A stretch of DNA of 64,000 nt from Lachnospiraceae bacterium UBA3804. GTDB taxonomy: Bacteria > Bacillota > Clostridia > Lachnospirales > Lachnospiraceae. The position numbers were made by a program, and so were the translations under genes. This document shows, piece after piece, positions 7,742 to 15,816 of this stretch. Position 1 is the stretch's first letter. The number at the start of each line of letters is the position of its first letter. Location of the stretch: positions 1 through 64,000 of the forward strand of contig DFEK01000012.1 in assembly GCA_002368665.1 (NCBI GenBank), written 5' to 3'. Under the pieces are notes generated by a model. That model saw only the letters and a program-made list of their open reading frames with translations, was not told where the DNA came from and searched no databases.

Positions 7742-8164
7742 ATGATACACAAAGAAAAAGCAATGAAGATATTTTATGAAAAATTCAACTGCTCCCAGGC
7801 AGTTCTTGGAGCATACGCGGAAGATTATGGACTGACGGTAGACCAGGCTATGAAAGTGGCAGCATGTTTCAGCGGGGGTGTGAGAAAAGGTGAAGTGTGT
7901 GGTGCTGTATCCGGGGCCATTATGGTAATCGGATTGAAATACGGAGACGGATCCGACTATAAAGCAACTGCTTACCCCAAGGCTGCTGAGTTTATGGACA
8001 GATTCAAAGAAAAGAATGCTTCTTATGTCTGCAGGGATATACTTGGCTGTGACATATCCACCGAAGAGGGGATGCTTTATGCCCGGGAGAATGGTCTTTT
8101 TCAGGATATTTGTCCGAGAATGGTAGAATCCGCGGTTGATATTCTGGAAGAGATGGGAATATAA
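7742..8164 (+). CDS. C_GCAxxG_C_C family redox protein
   Basis: A 140-residue cysteine-pattern protein. Cys17 (FNCSQAVL), Cys42 (ACFSGG), Cys53 in the signature VCGAVSGA, Cys97, Cys103 and Cys124 match the C_GCAxxG_C_C family, which is thought to bind a metal or iron-sulfur group but lacks an assigned reaction. The family is often found beside arsenic, selenium or redox genes. GGGGGGTGAAC lies before the ATG, overlapping the end of the GNAT gene. It closes the ArsR-permease-thioredoxin-GNAT run; no terminator is evident before the next gene about 95 bases on. Confidence 0.85.
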   Translation: MIHKEKAMKIFYEKFNCSQAVLGAYAEDYGLTVDQAMKVAACFSGGVRKGEVCGAVSGAIMVIGLKYGDGSDYKATAYPKAAEFMDRFKEKNASYVCRDILGCDISTEEGMLYARENGLFQDICPRMVESAVDILEEMGI

Positions 8165-8259
8165 ACAAAACAAAGAACGATTAATTTCAGAATAACTTTC
8201 TAAGATACATGAGAAATAATATGACATAAGCTTGAAGATTAAAAGGAGATTGGAAACAG

Positions 8260-9261
8260 GTGAATAACCCGTGGGAAGATATAAAATTGGATGATTATGA
8301 AAACCATATGAGCCTGGATTCGGTAAGGCAGCTACAGACTATGAATTCTATTATGAAGGATCAGTTTGAAGATTATACAGTCGACACAGCTACTGTATTG
8401 GGAATAGCAGGCGGAAACGGATTAGAGCACGTTCGTGTCGAAAAGTACAGAAAAGTATATGGAGTAGATATCAACAAAGACTATCTGAAAGCGGTATCAG
8501 AGAGGTATAAAAACCTATCCGGGGTATTGGAATGCTTACAGATCGACCTGATAAATGATTGTAAGAAATTACCGGAATCCCAATTTGTAATTGCCAATCT
8601 TTTAATTGAGTACATAGGATATCAGGCGTTTCAAAAGGCTGTTCTTTGGATGAAACCTAAATATGTTTCCTGTGTAATCCAGATTAACAAGAATGATTAC
8701 AACTGGGTTTCTAATTCACCATATCTTCATGCGTTTGACAGGCTTGATGAAGTACATTGCCAGATGGAAGAAGAAAGACTGGAAAAAACCATGGAACAGA
8801 TAGGGTATCGCAAGTCTATGGGCAAATCCTATGATCTGCCGAACGGAAAAGAACTGCTTCGGTTGGATTTCAAGATGGAAAAGAAATATGAAGCTGTTTA
8901 TCTATCGGAGTTCAGCGATGTTTTCTATGTGGAGGGAAAAAATATTGTTCTGGTAAACTGGAAGAAATACTGTGAATTGGAACAATACCGAGCACCTCTG
9001 GAAAACGCCCTGAAGGTGATGAAATACCACGCAGATTGCAATTATGTTGCGGACACCAGAGACGGATTTGAAGACAATCCGTTGGATACTAAATGGGTGG
9101 CAGAGTATTTTATGCCACATGCAAAAGAGTATGGGTGTCGGATCATTTACTTTATCATCGATAAAAACAACTCCCTCCGTGAGGAACTGGAAGGACAGGA
9201 GAAGGATTCAGCACAACTTTTGGAATTCAGGTATATTTTTGGATTGGATGATGTCGAATGA
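8260..9261 (+). CDS. SAM methyltransferase fused to SpoIIAA/STAS-like domain
   Basis: A 333-residue protein with a GTG start after AAAAGGAG. Residues 1 to about 195 form a class I methyltransferase: LGIAGGNGLEH at 47-57 is the SAM loop, YGVDINKDYL gives the ribose-binding acid, and VIANLLIEYIG is the motif IV region. Residues about 210-325 are a separate domain: GKNIVLVNWKKYCELEQYR, NYVADTRDGFEDNPLDTKW and GCRIIYFII. Its pattern (a thiol/Trp strand, YVADTR, a Trp, then a glycine-turn strand) matches STAS/SpoIIAA-like domains usually found alone. I do not know the partner or substrate. The fusion appears intact, with no frameshift. Confidence 0.7.
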   Translation: MNNPWEDIKLDDYENHMSLDSVRQLQTMNSIMKDQFEDYTVDTATVLGIAGGNGLEHVRVEKYRKVYGVDINKDYLKAVSERYKNLSGVLECLQIDLINDCKKLPESQFVIANLLIEYIGYQAFQKAVLWMKPKYVSCVIQINKNDYNWVSNSPYLHAFDRLDEVHCQMEEERLEKTMEQIGYRKSMGKSYDLPNGKELLRLDFKMEKKYEAVYLSEFSDVFYVEGKNIVLVNWKKYCELEQYRAPLENALKVMKYHADCNYVADTRDGFEDNPLDTKWVAEYFMPHAKEYGCRIIYFIIDKNNSLREELEGQEKDSAQLLEFRYIFGLDDVE

Positions 9262-9374
9262 TTCTACCATGTGTTTGTTTTAACAGTTTTCCAGGGCTGT
9301 ATGATGAAACGAATCAGGGCTAAGTGGTCGACTAAATTGGAAGTTAATTGTCTAAGAATATTTTGGTTTTCCTA

Positions 9375-9410
9375 AACAGATTAACTTTCAGTAAAAGTGG
9401 TATAATGGAC
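9375..9410 (+). promoter_or_regulatory. promoter of the EAL-domain gene
   Basis: TATAAT at 9401-9406 is preceded by TGG, an extended -10. The region just upstream contains copy C of the AACTTTCAG motif seen near 548 and 3321. The -35 match is poor, as is usual for extended -10 promoters. Confidence 0.65.
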
Positions 9411-9466
9411 CGGGAACCCCGTCCCCATAGCTCGTTTTACACCGAGATAATAACGGAGGCAAAACT

Positions 9467-11260
9467 ATGTACGAGAACACACTGAATCAATTGTATAAGT
9501 CGGAACGCCTGCTGTACTACGTGAATGCGTCCAAAGACGACATTGCGGCTTTCCTGACCGGCGTGATTCCCGAGGAGATTAAGAGGTATTCCGATGCCTT
9601 TGGAATCTACGATTATCCGGGGATTTTTCTGCTTGATTCCTTTAAAAATCCCGTGATCGGAATAGAGTTCAGAATCGGGGATGACAGAATCGACTACCCC
9701 ACAGAACTGGCTTCCGTTCGTTTAAACGGCTCATACTTTTTTTCCATAGAAATGGATGATGAGATCGAAATTACCGAAGAAAGCATTACCAAATTGTTCA
9801 AGGATAATGTCGGCGATGTCGTCGCACACAGAATTTACAGCGACCTTTCCATCAAGGATCATTCCAACGTATTCTCCGTTTTTAATCATTCCGGAAAACT
9901 GTGTCTGCTTTACGAATGTCAACTTAAAGGCGATATGGCCGGAAAAATCATAGCCGATGACATTAATGCGTTTGATCAAAAGACGCTGTATCAGATGGCT
10001 TTCCGTGAACCGATTACGGAGCATTACAACTGGAATCATCTCATGGCTTTCCTTGAGATGCCGACGTTTGGCAACATAAGTGATTATGCCTTTGTTCATT
10101 TTGACATCAAGGAATTTCGCGTGATTAACGAGGTATACGGACATAATGCGGCGAACAGGGTGCTTCGAAATGTGGCCAAAGCCATGAATGATGCGGATTT
10201 TGTCTATGCCAGCGCGCGCTGTCATAATGACAATTTTGCCATGATGATCAAAGACATGCCGGGTGACGAGACTGTCCGGGTGCTTGAAGAATTTTTCGAT
10301 TCCCTGTCCCACTTGGAAGAAGACCCGGGTTACCGAATTTTCTTCCGCTGCGGTGTGGTGCCGATGCAAAGAACCATACTGTCCGGAAACCGTGTGGCCG
10401 ACGCCGCCAAAATGGCGCAGGCGCTTGGCGTGAATCAGAATAAAACAGAAATCATCATGTTCACCGACAAGATGAATGATGACATCACCTGGGGCGATTT
10501 TATCAAAGCATATGTCGACACGGCCATCGAGAAAGATGAATTCCTCGTATACCTCCAACCGAAATTCGATATCAACGAAGAGAAAATAAAGGGAGCGGAG
10601 GCGTTGATCAGATGGAATTATAAGAATAAAGATTTTCTTTCTCCGGGACGTTTTATTCCGTTCTTTGAAAAGGACGGTTCCGTTGGAAAGATTGATGACA
10701 TTGTCCTGAATAAGGTTTGTGCAGCCCTGGCTCGCTGGAAAGAAGAGGGCAGAGCGCTTTATCCTGTTTCGGTGAATTTATCCCGTAAAAGACTGTATGA
10801 TCATAATCTTATTTCCCACCTAGTTGAAATTGTCGACGGATATGGTGTCAGTCATGAACTGATTGATTTTGAGCTGACGGAGAGCGCGACATATGACGAT
10901 AAGGATTACATGATTCATGTCCTCGGTGAATTGAGAGCACAGGGATTCAGCATATCGATGGATGATTTCGGAACGGGATATTCCTCGTTGTCGCTTCTTA
11001 CCGAGATGCCGATTGATACACTGAAAATCGATAAAAGTTTCGTGGATAAAATCGGCAAGCCGGACGAACGCGAAGAGGACGTTACCGTCATTCGACTGAT
11101 TATTGCATTGTCAAAGGAACTCGGAATACATTGCCTGGCGGAGGGCGCGGAGCGAAAGGAGCAGGTTGAGTGTCTTCGCAAACTTGGATGTGCCACGGTT
11201 CAGGGATACTACTACAGCAAACCGATCCCGATTGTTGAGTATGAGAGTAAGTTTCTGTAG
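9467..11260 (+). CDS. cyclic-di-GMP phosphodiesterase: degenerate GGDEF plus EAL
   Basis: A 597-residue soluble signalling protein. Residues 1 to about 195 are an unassigned N-terminal sensor region without membrane segments. Residues about 200-335 align with GGDEF domains (FVHFDIKEFRVINEVYGHN) but the active-site loop reads CHNDNFAM at about 252, so diguanylate cyclase activity is lost. Residues about 345-590 are an EAL domain with intact metal and catalytic signatures: GAEALIRW near 376, VNLSRKRL, FELTES, DDFGTGYSS, LKIDKSF, LAEGAE and VQGYYYSKP. The protein should cleave c-di-GMP, with the GGDEF-like part perhaps binding GTP as an activator. AACGGAGG precedes the ATG. It stands alone between its own promoter and a terminator. 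Confidence 0.92.
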   Translation: MYENTLNQLYKSERLLYYVNASKDDIAAFLTGVIPEEIKRYSDAFGIYDYPGIFLLDSFKNPVIGIEFRIGDDRIDYPTELASVRLNGSYFFSIEMDDEIEITEESITKLFKDNVGDVVAHRIYSDLSIKDHSNVFSVFNHSGKLCLLYECQLKGDMAGKIIADDINAFDQKTLYQMAFREPITEHYNWNHLMAFLEMPTFGNISDYAFVHFDIKEFRVINEVYGHNAANRVLRNVAKAMNDADFVYASARCHNDNFAMMIKDMPGDETVRVLEEFFDSLSHLEEDPGYRIFFRCGVVPMQRTILSGNRVADAAKMAQALGVNQNKTEIIMFTDKMNDDITWGDFIKAYVDTAIEKDEFLVYLQPKFDINEEKIKGAEALIRWNYKNKDFLSPGRFIPFFEKDGSVGKIDDIVLNKVCAALARWKEEGRALYPVSVNLSRKRLYDHNLISHLVEIVDGYGVSHELIDFELTESATYDDKDYMIHVLGELRAQGFSISMDDFGTGYSSLSLLTEMPIDTLKIDKSFVDKIGKPDEREEDVTVIRLIIALSKELGIHCLAEGAERKEQVECLRKLGCATVQGYYYSKPIPIVEYESKFL

Positions 11261-11361
11261 GAAACAGATTGGTGGTTCGTGGCCCTTTTTTGCAAGATAC
11301 GACAGAAGGAGAAGTGATATCCCATGGAATCAATCTATGGTATAATAATTCGTGATTAATT

Positions 11362-11384
11362 ATAATTCTTTTAGAATTATTTTT
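11362..11384 (+). terminator. AT-rich terminator after the EAL gene
   Basis: ATAATTCT and AGAATTAT pair around a three-T loop and are followed by TTTT. It is weak but well placed. Confidence 0.5.
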
Positions 11385-11392
11385 AGAACAGG

Positions 11393-11428
11393 CGAAAAAA
11401 ATAAGGCTTTGCGATTTCGCAAACCCTT
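11393..11428 (-). terminator. terminator of tRNA-Pro
   Basis: Read on the minus strand, AAGGGTTTGCG pairs with CGCAAAGCCTT (one mismatch) around AAAT, and a run of T follows. It lies 13 bases past the tRNA 3' end. Confidence 0.85.
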
Positions 11429-11440
11429 ATAAATACAAAG

Positions 11441-11514
<74 letters not shown>

Positions 11515-11580
11515 TTATTAGGCACATTGTTGATAATAGACGATTTTACATCGAATGTCAAATAGAAAGTAGTAAAAACA

Positions 11581-12183
11581 GTGATTAAGAACGTTATTTT
11601 TGATATCGGAAATGTTTTGGTGACCTTCCTTTGGGAGGACTTGGCGGGAGAGCTGGGATTCGATGAGGACGCGATACGCATCATGAACGAGCGTGTTATC
11701 GGAGACCGCTGGAATGAACTGGACCGCGGCGTGATGAGCGAAAAGGAAGCGGTCGAGTACATCAAGGAGGCGCTTCCTGGTTTGGAGGATAAGTTTGACG
11801 TGCTTTGGAGCCGCATCGGGGAAGTGATCGAATCCTATGATTATTCCGAGAACTGGGTTTGCGAACTCAAACAAAGAGGCGCAAACGTTTACCTTCTTTC
11901 CAATTTTCCGAAAGATCTGTTTACCCGCCTTTCGAAGACGAAGATGCCATTCCTGCCTTATGTGGACGGCAAGGTGATTTCCTCGTTCGTGCAGAAAATC
12001 AAGCCGGATCCCGATATTTACGAGTGTCTTATGGACACCTACGGGTTAAATCCCGATGAATGTGTTTTCATCGACGACAGAAAAGTGAATGTTGATGCGG
12101 CCAAGGCACTCGGTATGCACGGAATTGTTTTTACTTCGTATGAAGAAGCAAAGAAAGAGTTAGACGGTATACTTTTACAATAA
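11581..12183 (+). CDS. HAD-superfamily hydrolase (YihX-like)
   Basis: A 200-residue HAD subclass I protein. NVIFDIGNVLV opens with the nucleophile Asp8; LLSNFP is motif II, QKIKPDPDIY contains the motif III Lys, and CVFIDDRKVNVDAA carries the motif IV acids. The helical cap (about 15-85) is of the YihX or epoxide-hydrolase-N type. Members dephosphorylate sugar phosphates such as glucose-1-phosphate; the substrate here is not known. The start is GTG, with no strong ribosome site. It lies 66 bases from the tRNA on the opposite strand and begins a long rightward gene run. Confidence 0.85.
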   Translation: MIKNVIFDIGNVLVTFLWEDLAGELGFDEDAIRIMNERVIGDRWNELDRGVMSEKEAVEYIKEALPGLEDKFDVLWSRIGEVIESYDYSENWVCELKQRGANVYLLSNFPKDLFTRLSKTKMPFLPYVDGKVISSFVQKIKPDPDIYECLMDTYGLNPDECVFIDDRKVNVDAAKALGMHGIVFTSYEEAKKELDGILLQ

Positions 12184-12201
12184 GTTGAAAAGGTAGTAAA
12201 A

Positions 12202-13635
12202 ATGTTATTCAGCTCTATGCTGTTTATCTGGATATTTCTGCCGATTGTGCTTCTGGGAAACTTCATCCTCGGAAGGCTTCCGCTGAAATATAAACAGAGA
12301 ATTAAACTGAAAAATCGTTTTTTACTTATCGCCAGCCTGTTTTTCTATGCATGGGGCGGGCTTTACTACCTTGCACTGATGCTTGCGGTTATCGCAATCA
12401 ATTTCTTCGGCGGTTTGTGGCTGTCCAAGATCCGGGTGAAAAAATCCAAAGCCTGGTCGCTGGTGCTGATCCTTGCCGCGAACCTGGGCCTTCTGTTTTA
12501 TTTTAAGTATTTTAATCTGTTTGTTTCCACGATCGAATCCATACGAAAAATGGAAAGCGGAGGTCTGGGCCTTAAAGAGGTCGTGCTTCCGATCGGCATT
12601 TCTTTCTATATTTTCCAGGCGATGAGCTATGTGATCGACCTGTATCTCGAGAAGACAAAAGTGCAGAGAAATATCTTTGACTTCGGTCTTTATGTATCAC
12701 TCTTTCCGCAGCTGATTGCGGGCCCCATCGTACAGTATAAGGATATTGAACATCAGCTGTACCGCAGAAAGGAAACTCCCGAGCTTGTTGCGGAAGGCAT
12801 CAAGCGGTTTTGTTACGGACTCGCCAAGAAGGTTTTGATCGCCAATATTCTGGGCGAGACGGTGGACCGCATCTGGGAGTCCAATTTATCCAGAGTCGGT
12901 GTCGGCACGGCGATTCTGGCGAGCGTAGCATATACCCTGCAGATTTATTATGATTTCTCCGGTTATTCGGATATGGCCATCGGCCTTGGCAAAATGCTCG
13001 GTTTTTCCTTCCGGGAAAACTTCAATTTGCCGTATCTTTCCGCATCCATCCGCGAATTCTGGAGAAGATGGCATATCTCGCTCTCTTCATGGTTCCGTGA
13101 ATATGTCTATATTCCGCTTGGCGGAAGCAGGGCAGGAAAAGCCAGGATGTTTCTGAATCTTTTCATCGTTTTTCTTCTGACCGGTATCTGGCACGGTGCA
13201 AATTATACATTCTTTTTCTGGGGCATGTATTATGCGCTGTTTATCATTTTAGAGCGCGCATTTATTGGTCAGTTCCTTGAAAAACACAAGTGGCTCGGTC
13301 ACATATATGCCATTCTGGTCGTATCCTTCGGCTGGATCTTTTTCCGTGCGGATTCGTTCGTCGATGCCTTGAATTTCATCGGCGGATTCTTCCGTTTCAG
13401 GACGGACACCTATTCCTATCTGCAGTTTGCATCACTGAAAACATTCCTTGCCCTGATCCTCGGCCTCTTCCTTTGCGGACCGGCACAGGTTCTGGTGGGT
13501 AAGATTTATGAAAAAGTAAAAGCCAAAACACTGTTCCGCCTGGGCGATACCCTGGTGCAGATGGTGCTTTTGCTGATCTGTATTTGCGCGTTAACCAAGG
13601 GAACTTATAATCCCTTTATCTATTTTCAGTTCTAG
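12202..13635 (+). CDS. MBOAT-family O-acyltransferase (AlgI-like)
   Basis: A 477-residue polytopic membrane protein with about ten to twelve membrane segments. MLFSSMLFIWIFLPIVLLG is the usual AlgI/DltB-like opening. The MBOAT core has FWRRWHISLSSWFREYVYIP and the catalytic histidine in LTGIWHGANYTFFFWG. The family moves acetyl (or another acyl) groups across the membrane onto cell-surface polymers, working with a secreted SGNH/AlgJ-type partner. Such a partner begins nine bases downstream after GGAGGGAAGG. It is probably an O-acetylation pair for an exopolysaccharide or cell-wall glycan; the acceptor is unknown. Confidence 0.92.
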   Translation: MLFSSMLFIWIFLPIVLLGNFILGRLPLKYKQRIKLKNRFLLIASLFFYAWGGLYYLALMLAVIAINFFGGLWLSKIRVKKSKAWSLVLILAANLGLLFYFKYFNLFVSTIESIRKMESGGLGLKEVVLPIGISFYIFQAMSYVIDLYLEKTKVQRNIFDFGLYVSLFPQLIAGPIVQYKDIEHQLYRRKETPELVAEGIKRFCYGLAKKVLIANILGETVDRIWESNLSRVGVGTAILASVAYTLQIYYDFSGYSDMAIGLGKMLGFSFRENFNLPYLSASIREFWRRWHISLSSWFREYVYIPLGGSRAGKARMFLNLFIVFLLTGIWHGANYTFFFWGMYYALFIILERAFIGQFLEKHKWLGHIYAILVVSFGWIFFRADSFVDALNFIGGFFRFRTDTYSYLQFASLKTFLALILGLFLCGPAQVLVGKIYEKVKAKTLFRLGDTLVQMVLLLICICALTKGTYNPFIYFQF

Positions 13636-13644
13636 GAGGGAAGG

Positions 13645-15180
13645 ATGAAGCGAATAACGAGTTTATTCTCCATATTGTTATTCATGGTTATCTTGATCGT
13701 TCCCTCGTTGATCTGGGGAATCAAAAAGATTACGAAGAGTGACAAATTTGAAGTAAAAATCGAAGAAAACCGTGAACCCGCACCCTGGCCGAAGAAATTC
13801 TCTTCCGACCTTCCGTCGGAGATTGAAAACTACTACAATGACCGGGTACCGTTCCGCTCCGTCATGTTGCAGGCATACAGTGTCTGGGACGGAAATCTGG
13901 AAGGTTTCTACCGCGATTCCATGCAGCCGGTTTTGGTTGCCTTAAGCGGCAGAAAGGCGGAAAGCGTGAACTCCGGTCTTGCGGATATGTTTAACGACAA
14001 GGAAGTGGCACAAACGGAGGTCAAGCCCGCACCGCAGTCGAAGAAAACCACACCTAAGACCAAAGAGTATAAGGAAGTGGAACGTAAAGATCCGACCTGT
14101 CTGGACGCGGGATACGTGAAATATGCCAAGAAGGACGGAAGCGACGAATATACCGAGGAACTTCCGGCACTGGGACATTCCTATGCGGATGCCGGAGTCG
14201 TGGAGCCGACCTATTTAAAATACGGATATCATCTGTACCGCTGCGAACGCTGCGGTTGGGAGCATAAGGCTGAATTTAAGGAGAAGCTGATAGACGATTC
14301 CTATCTGCCCGAGAATATTTCGAACCATCAGGTAATCATCGGCCGCTTTAACTGGCTTTTCTATTCGGGCAACTATTCGAAGGATTACTTTACCGGTGCC
14401 AATGTCATGAGCGAGGAAGTGATGAACGCACGGATGAATCAGTTAAAAGAATTGCAGGACATCTGCGAGGCACAGGGAAAGACGATCGTATTTGCCGTGT
14501 GGCCGAACAAAGAGCAGGTCTATCCCGAGTATATGCCGACCTACCAGATGGAAAGCCCGGTCAAGCGGGAGCCGGTATTCGAACAGTATGTTTCCGAGCA
14601 TTCGAATGTGAAATTTGTCTACCCCGTGGAAGAACTGACCATGGGTAAGGTTTTGGCAGATACGTATTTTCCGTATGATACGCATTGGAATACCTGGGGA
14701 AGTTTCATCGGAACCATGTCGATCTATACGGCTCTCGGGTATGAAACGCCCGATCTGCAGGATATCCAGATTGCGGAGATCCCGAGCGCTTCGAGAGGAT
14801 TGGTCGGCACGGGACTTTTAAACGGTGAAGATTATACCGAAGACTGTGACTATCAGGTGGTTTACCGCCCCGGCGTGGAGCCGCTTTGGACGGACGGAAC
14901 CAGGGACCTTGCGGCCGGATATACCGATATGTACCGTGCGGAATCCAGGGAGCCGAAATATGATAAAAACATCGTAATTATCGGTGACTCTTTCCGCGTA
15001 TCGACACTTCCGTATCTGGAGAAGGATTTCAAACGCGTTGCGGGCGCGTCGAGACAGCATATGGACTGGGCTACGGACGATATCAAGGCAGCAGACATCA
15101 TTGTCCTTACGGCGGTTGAACGCTTCGACAACGAACTCTTTGCCAAACTTCCCGAGCTCAAGGCCATCCTGACACAATAA
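13645..15180 (+). CDS. DHHW/AlgJ-like SGNH O-acetyltransferase partner with inserted surface repeats
   Basis: A 511-residue exported protein with one N-terminal membrane anchor (about 7-26). The catalytic halves are recognisable: YFPYDTHWNTWGSF (Asp-x-His-Trp motif, about 341-354) and IVIIGDSFRVSTLPYL (GDSF with the presumed Ser nucleophile, about 436-451). Together they mark the AlgJ/AlgX/DHHW group of SGNH enzymes. An insertion at about 148-215 is unusual: DPTCLDAGYVKYAKKDG, LPALGHSYADAGVVEPTY and YRCERCGWEHKAEF resemble the GHSY/CxxC repeats of Firmicutes surface proteins. The first repeat has lost most of its Cys residues. A Lys/Thr-rich linker precedes it. The protein pairs with the upstream MBOAT gene. 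Confidence 0.82.
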   Translation: MKRITSLFSILLFMVILIVPSLIWGIKKITKSDKFEVKIEENREPAPWPKKFSSDLPSEIENYYNDRVPFRSVMLQAYSVWDGNLEGFYRDSMQPVLVALSGRKAESVNSGLADMFNDKEVAQTEVKPAPQSKKTTPKTKEYKEVERKDPTCLDAGYVKYAKKDGSDEYTEELPALGHSYADAGVVEPTYLKYGYHLYRCERCGWEHKAEFKEKLIDDSYLPENISNHQVIIGRFNWLFYSGNYSKDYFTGANVMSEEVMNARMNQLKELQDICEAQGKTIVFAVWPNKEQVYPEYMPTYQMESPVKREPVFEQYVSEHSNVKFVYPVEELTMGKVLADTYFPYDTHWNTWGSFIGTMSIYTALGYETPDLQDIQIAEIPSASRGLVGTGLLNGEDYTEDCDYQVVYRPGVEPLWTDGTRDLAAGYTDMYRAESREPKYDKNIVIIGDSFRVSTLPYLEKDFKRVAGASRQHMDWATDDIKAADIIVLTAVERFDNELFAKLPELKAILTQ

Positions 15181-15183
15181 GAT

Positions 15184-15212
15184 TTGGTCTTTCGGCATAA
15201 ATATGGTAAAAT
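15184..15212 (+). promoter_or_regulatory. promoter directly before the guanylate kinase-like gene
   Basis: TTGGTC at 15184 and TAAAAT at 15207-15212 are 17 bases apart, with TGG just before the -10. Transcription would begin about 7 bases after the -10, at or next to the ATG at 15220, giving a leaderless or nearly leaderless message. Confidence 0.6.
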
Positions 15213-15219
15213 AGCATCT

Positions 15220-15813
15220 ATGGGAAAAATATTCTGTATTATGGGAAAATCCGCTACGGGAAAGGATACAATCTACAAGCGTCTCTTGGCGGATGGAGCT
15301 TTGAAACTGAATAAAATCGTTACCTATACCACCCGTCCCATCCGCGAGGGGGAACGTGCGGGCGAGGAGTATTTCTTTATTGATGATGCTACGGCCGACA
15401 GGCTGCATGCGGAGGGTAAAATTGTCGAACTGCGTGCTTACAATACGGTTCACGGCATCTGGAAATACATGACGGTGGATGACGGAAACCTTGACCTGGT
15501 CGATAAAGACTATCTGATCATCGGAACGCCCGAGTCCTACACGAAATGTGTCGAATATTTCGGTGCGGATGTTATGGTTCCGCTACTGATTACGGTGGAC
15601 GACGGTGTACGCTTAGAGCGCGCTTTACGGCGTGAGCGGAAGCAAAAGACACCGAAATACGAAGAAATGTGCCGCCGTTTCCTGGCCGATGCCGAGGATT
15701 TCAGTGAGAGTAAAATCGCGCAGGCGGGAATTATGAAACGATTTGTGAATGAAGATTTGGAACGCTGCTACGGAGAAATCGCCAAGGAGATCACCGTACA
15801 GCAGGGAAAATAG
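15220..15813 (+). CDS. gmk: guanylate kinase-like nucleotide kinase
   Basis: A 197-residue P-loop kinase. GKSATGKDT at residues 9-17 is the phosphate loop, and TYTTRPIREGERAGEEYFFI is the guanylate-kinase GMP-binding stretch. The lid and C-terminal helices follow in the usual order, and the length fits Gmk (about 200). It converts GMP to GDP with ATP. The loop lacks the common GPSGAGK form, so this may be a diverged paralogue rather than the main Gmk. The start is the ATG at 15220; the open frame reaches further left, but that stretch overlaps the promoter elements and gives no family sequence. No Shine-Dalgarno sequence is visible. Confidence 0.78.
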   Translation: MGKIFCIMGKSATGKDTIYKRLLADGALKLNKIVTYTTRPIREGERAGEEYFFIDDATADRLHAEGKIVELRAYNTVHGIWKYMTVDDGNLDLVDKDYLIIGTPESYTKCVEYFGADVMVPLLITVDDGVRLERALRRERKQKTPKYEEMCRRFLADAEDFSESKIAQAGIMKRFVNEDLERCYGEIAKEITVQQGK

Positions 15814-15816
15814 AGT

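Noticed and set aside
7712..8227. 171-codon minus-strand frame opposite the C_GCAxxG gene
   Set aside because: Its translation has no family features and it is a shadow of a well-supported plus-strand gene with conserved cysteines.
9731..10558. 275-codon minus-strand frame opposite the EAL gene
   Set aside because: It is antisense to a complete GGDEF/EAL gene, lacks a ribosome site and has no recognisable domain.
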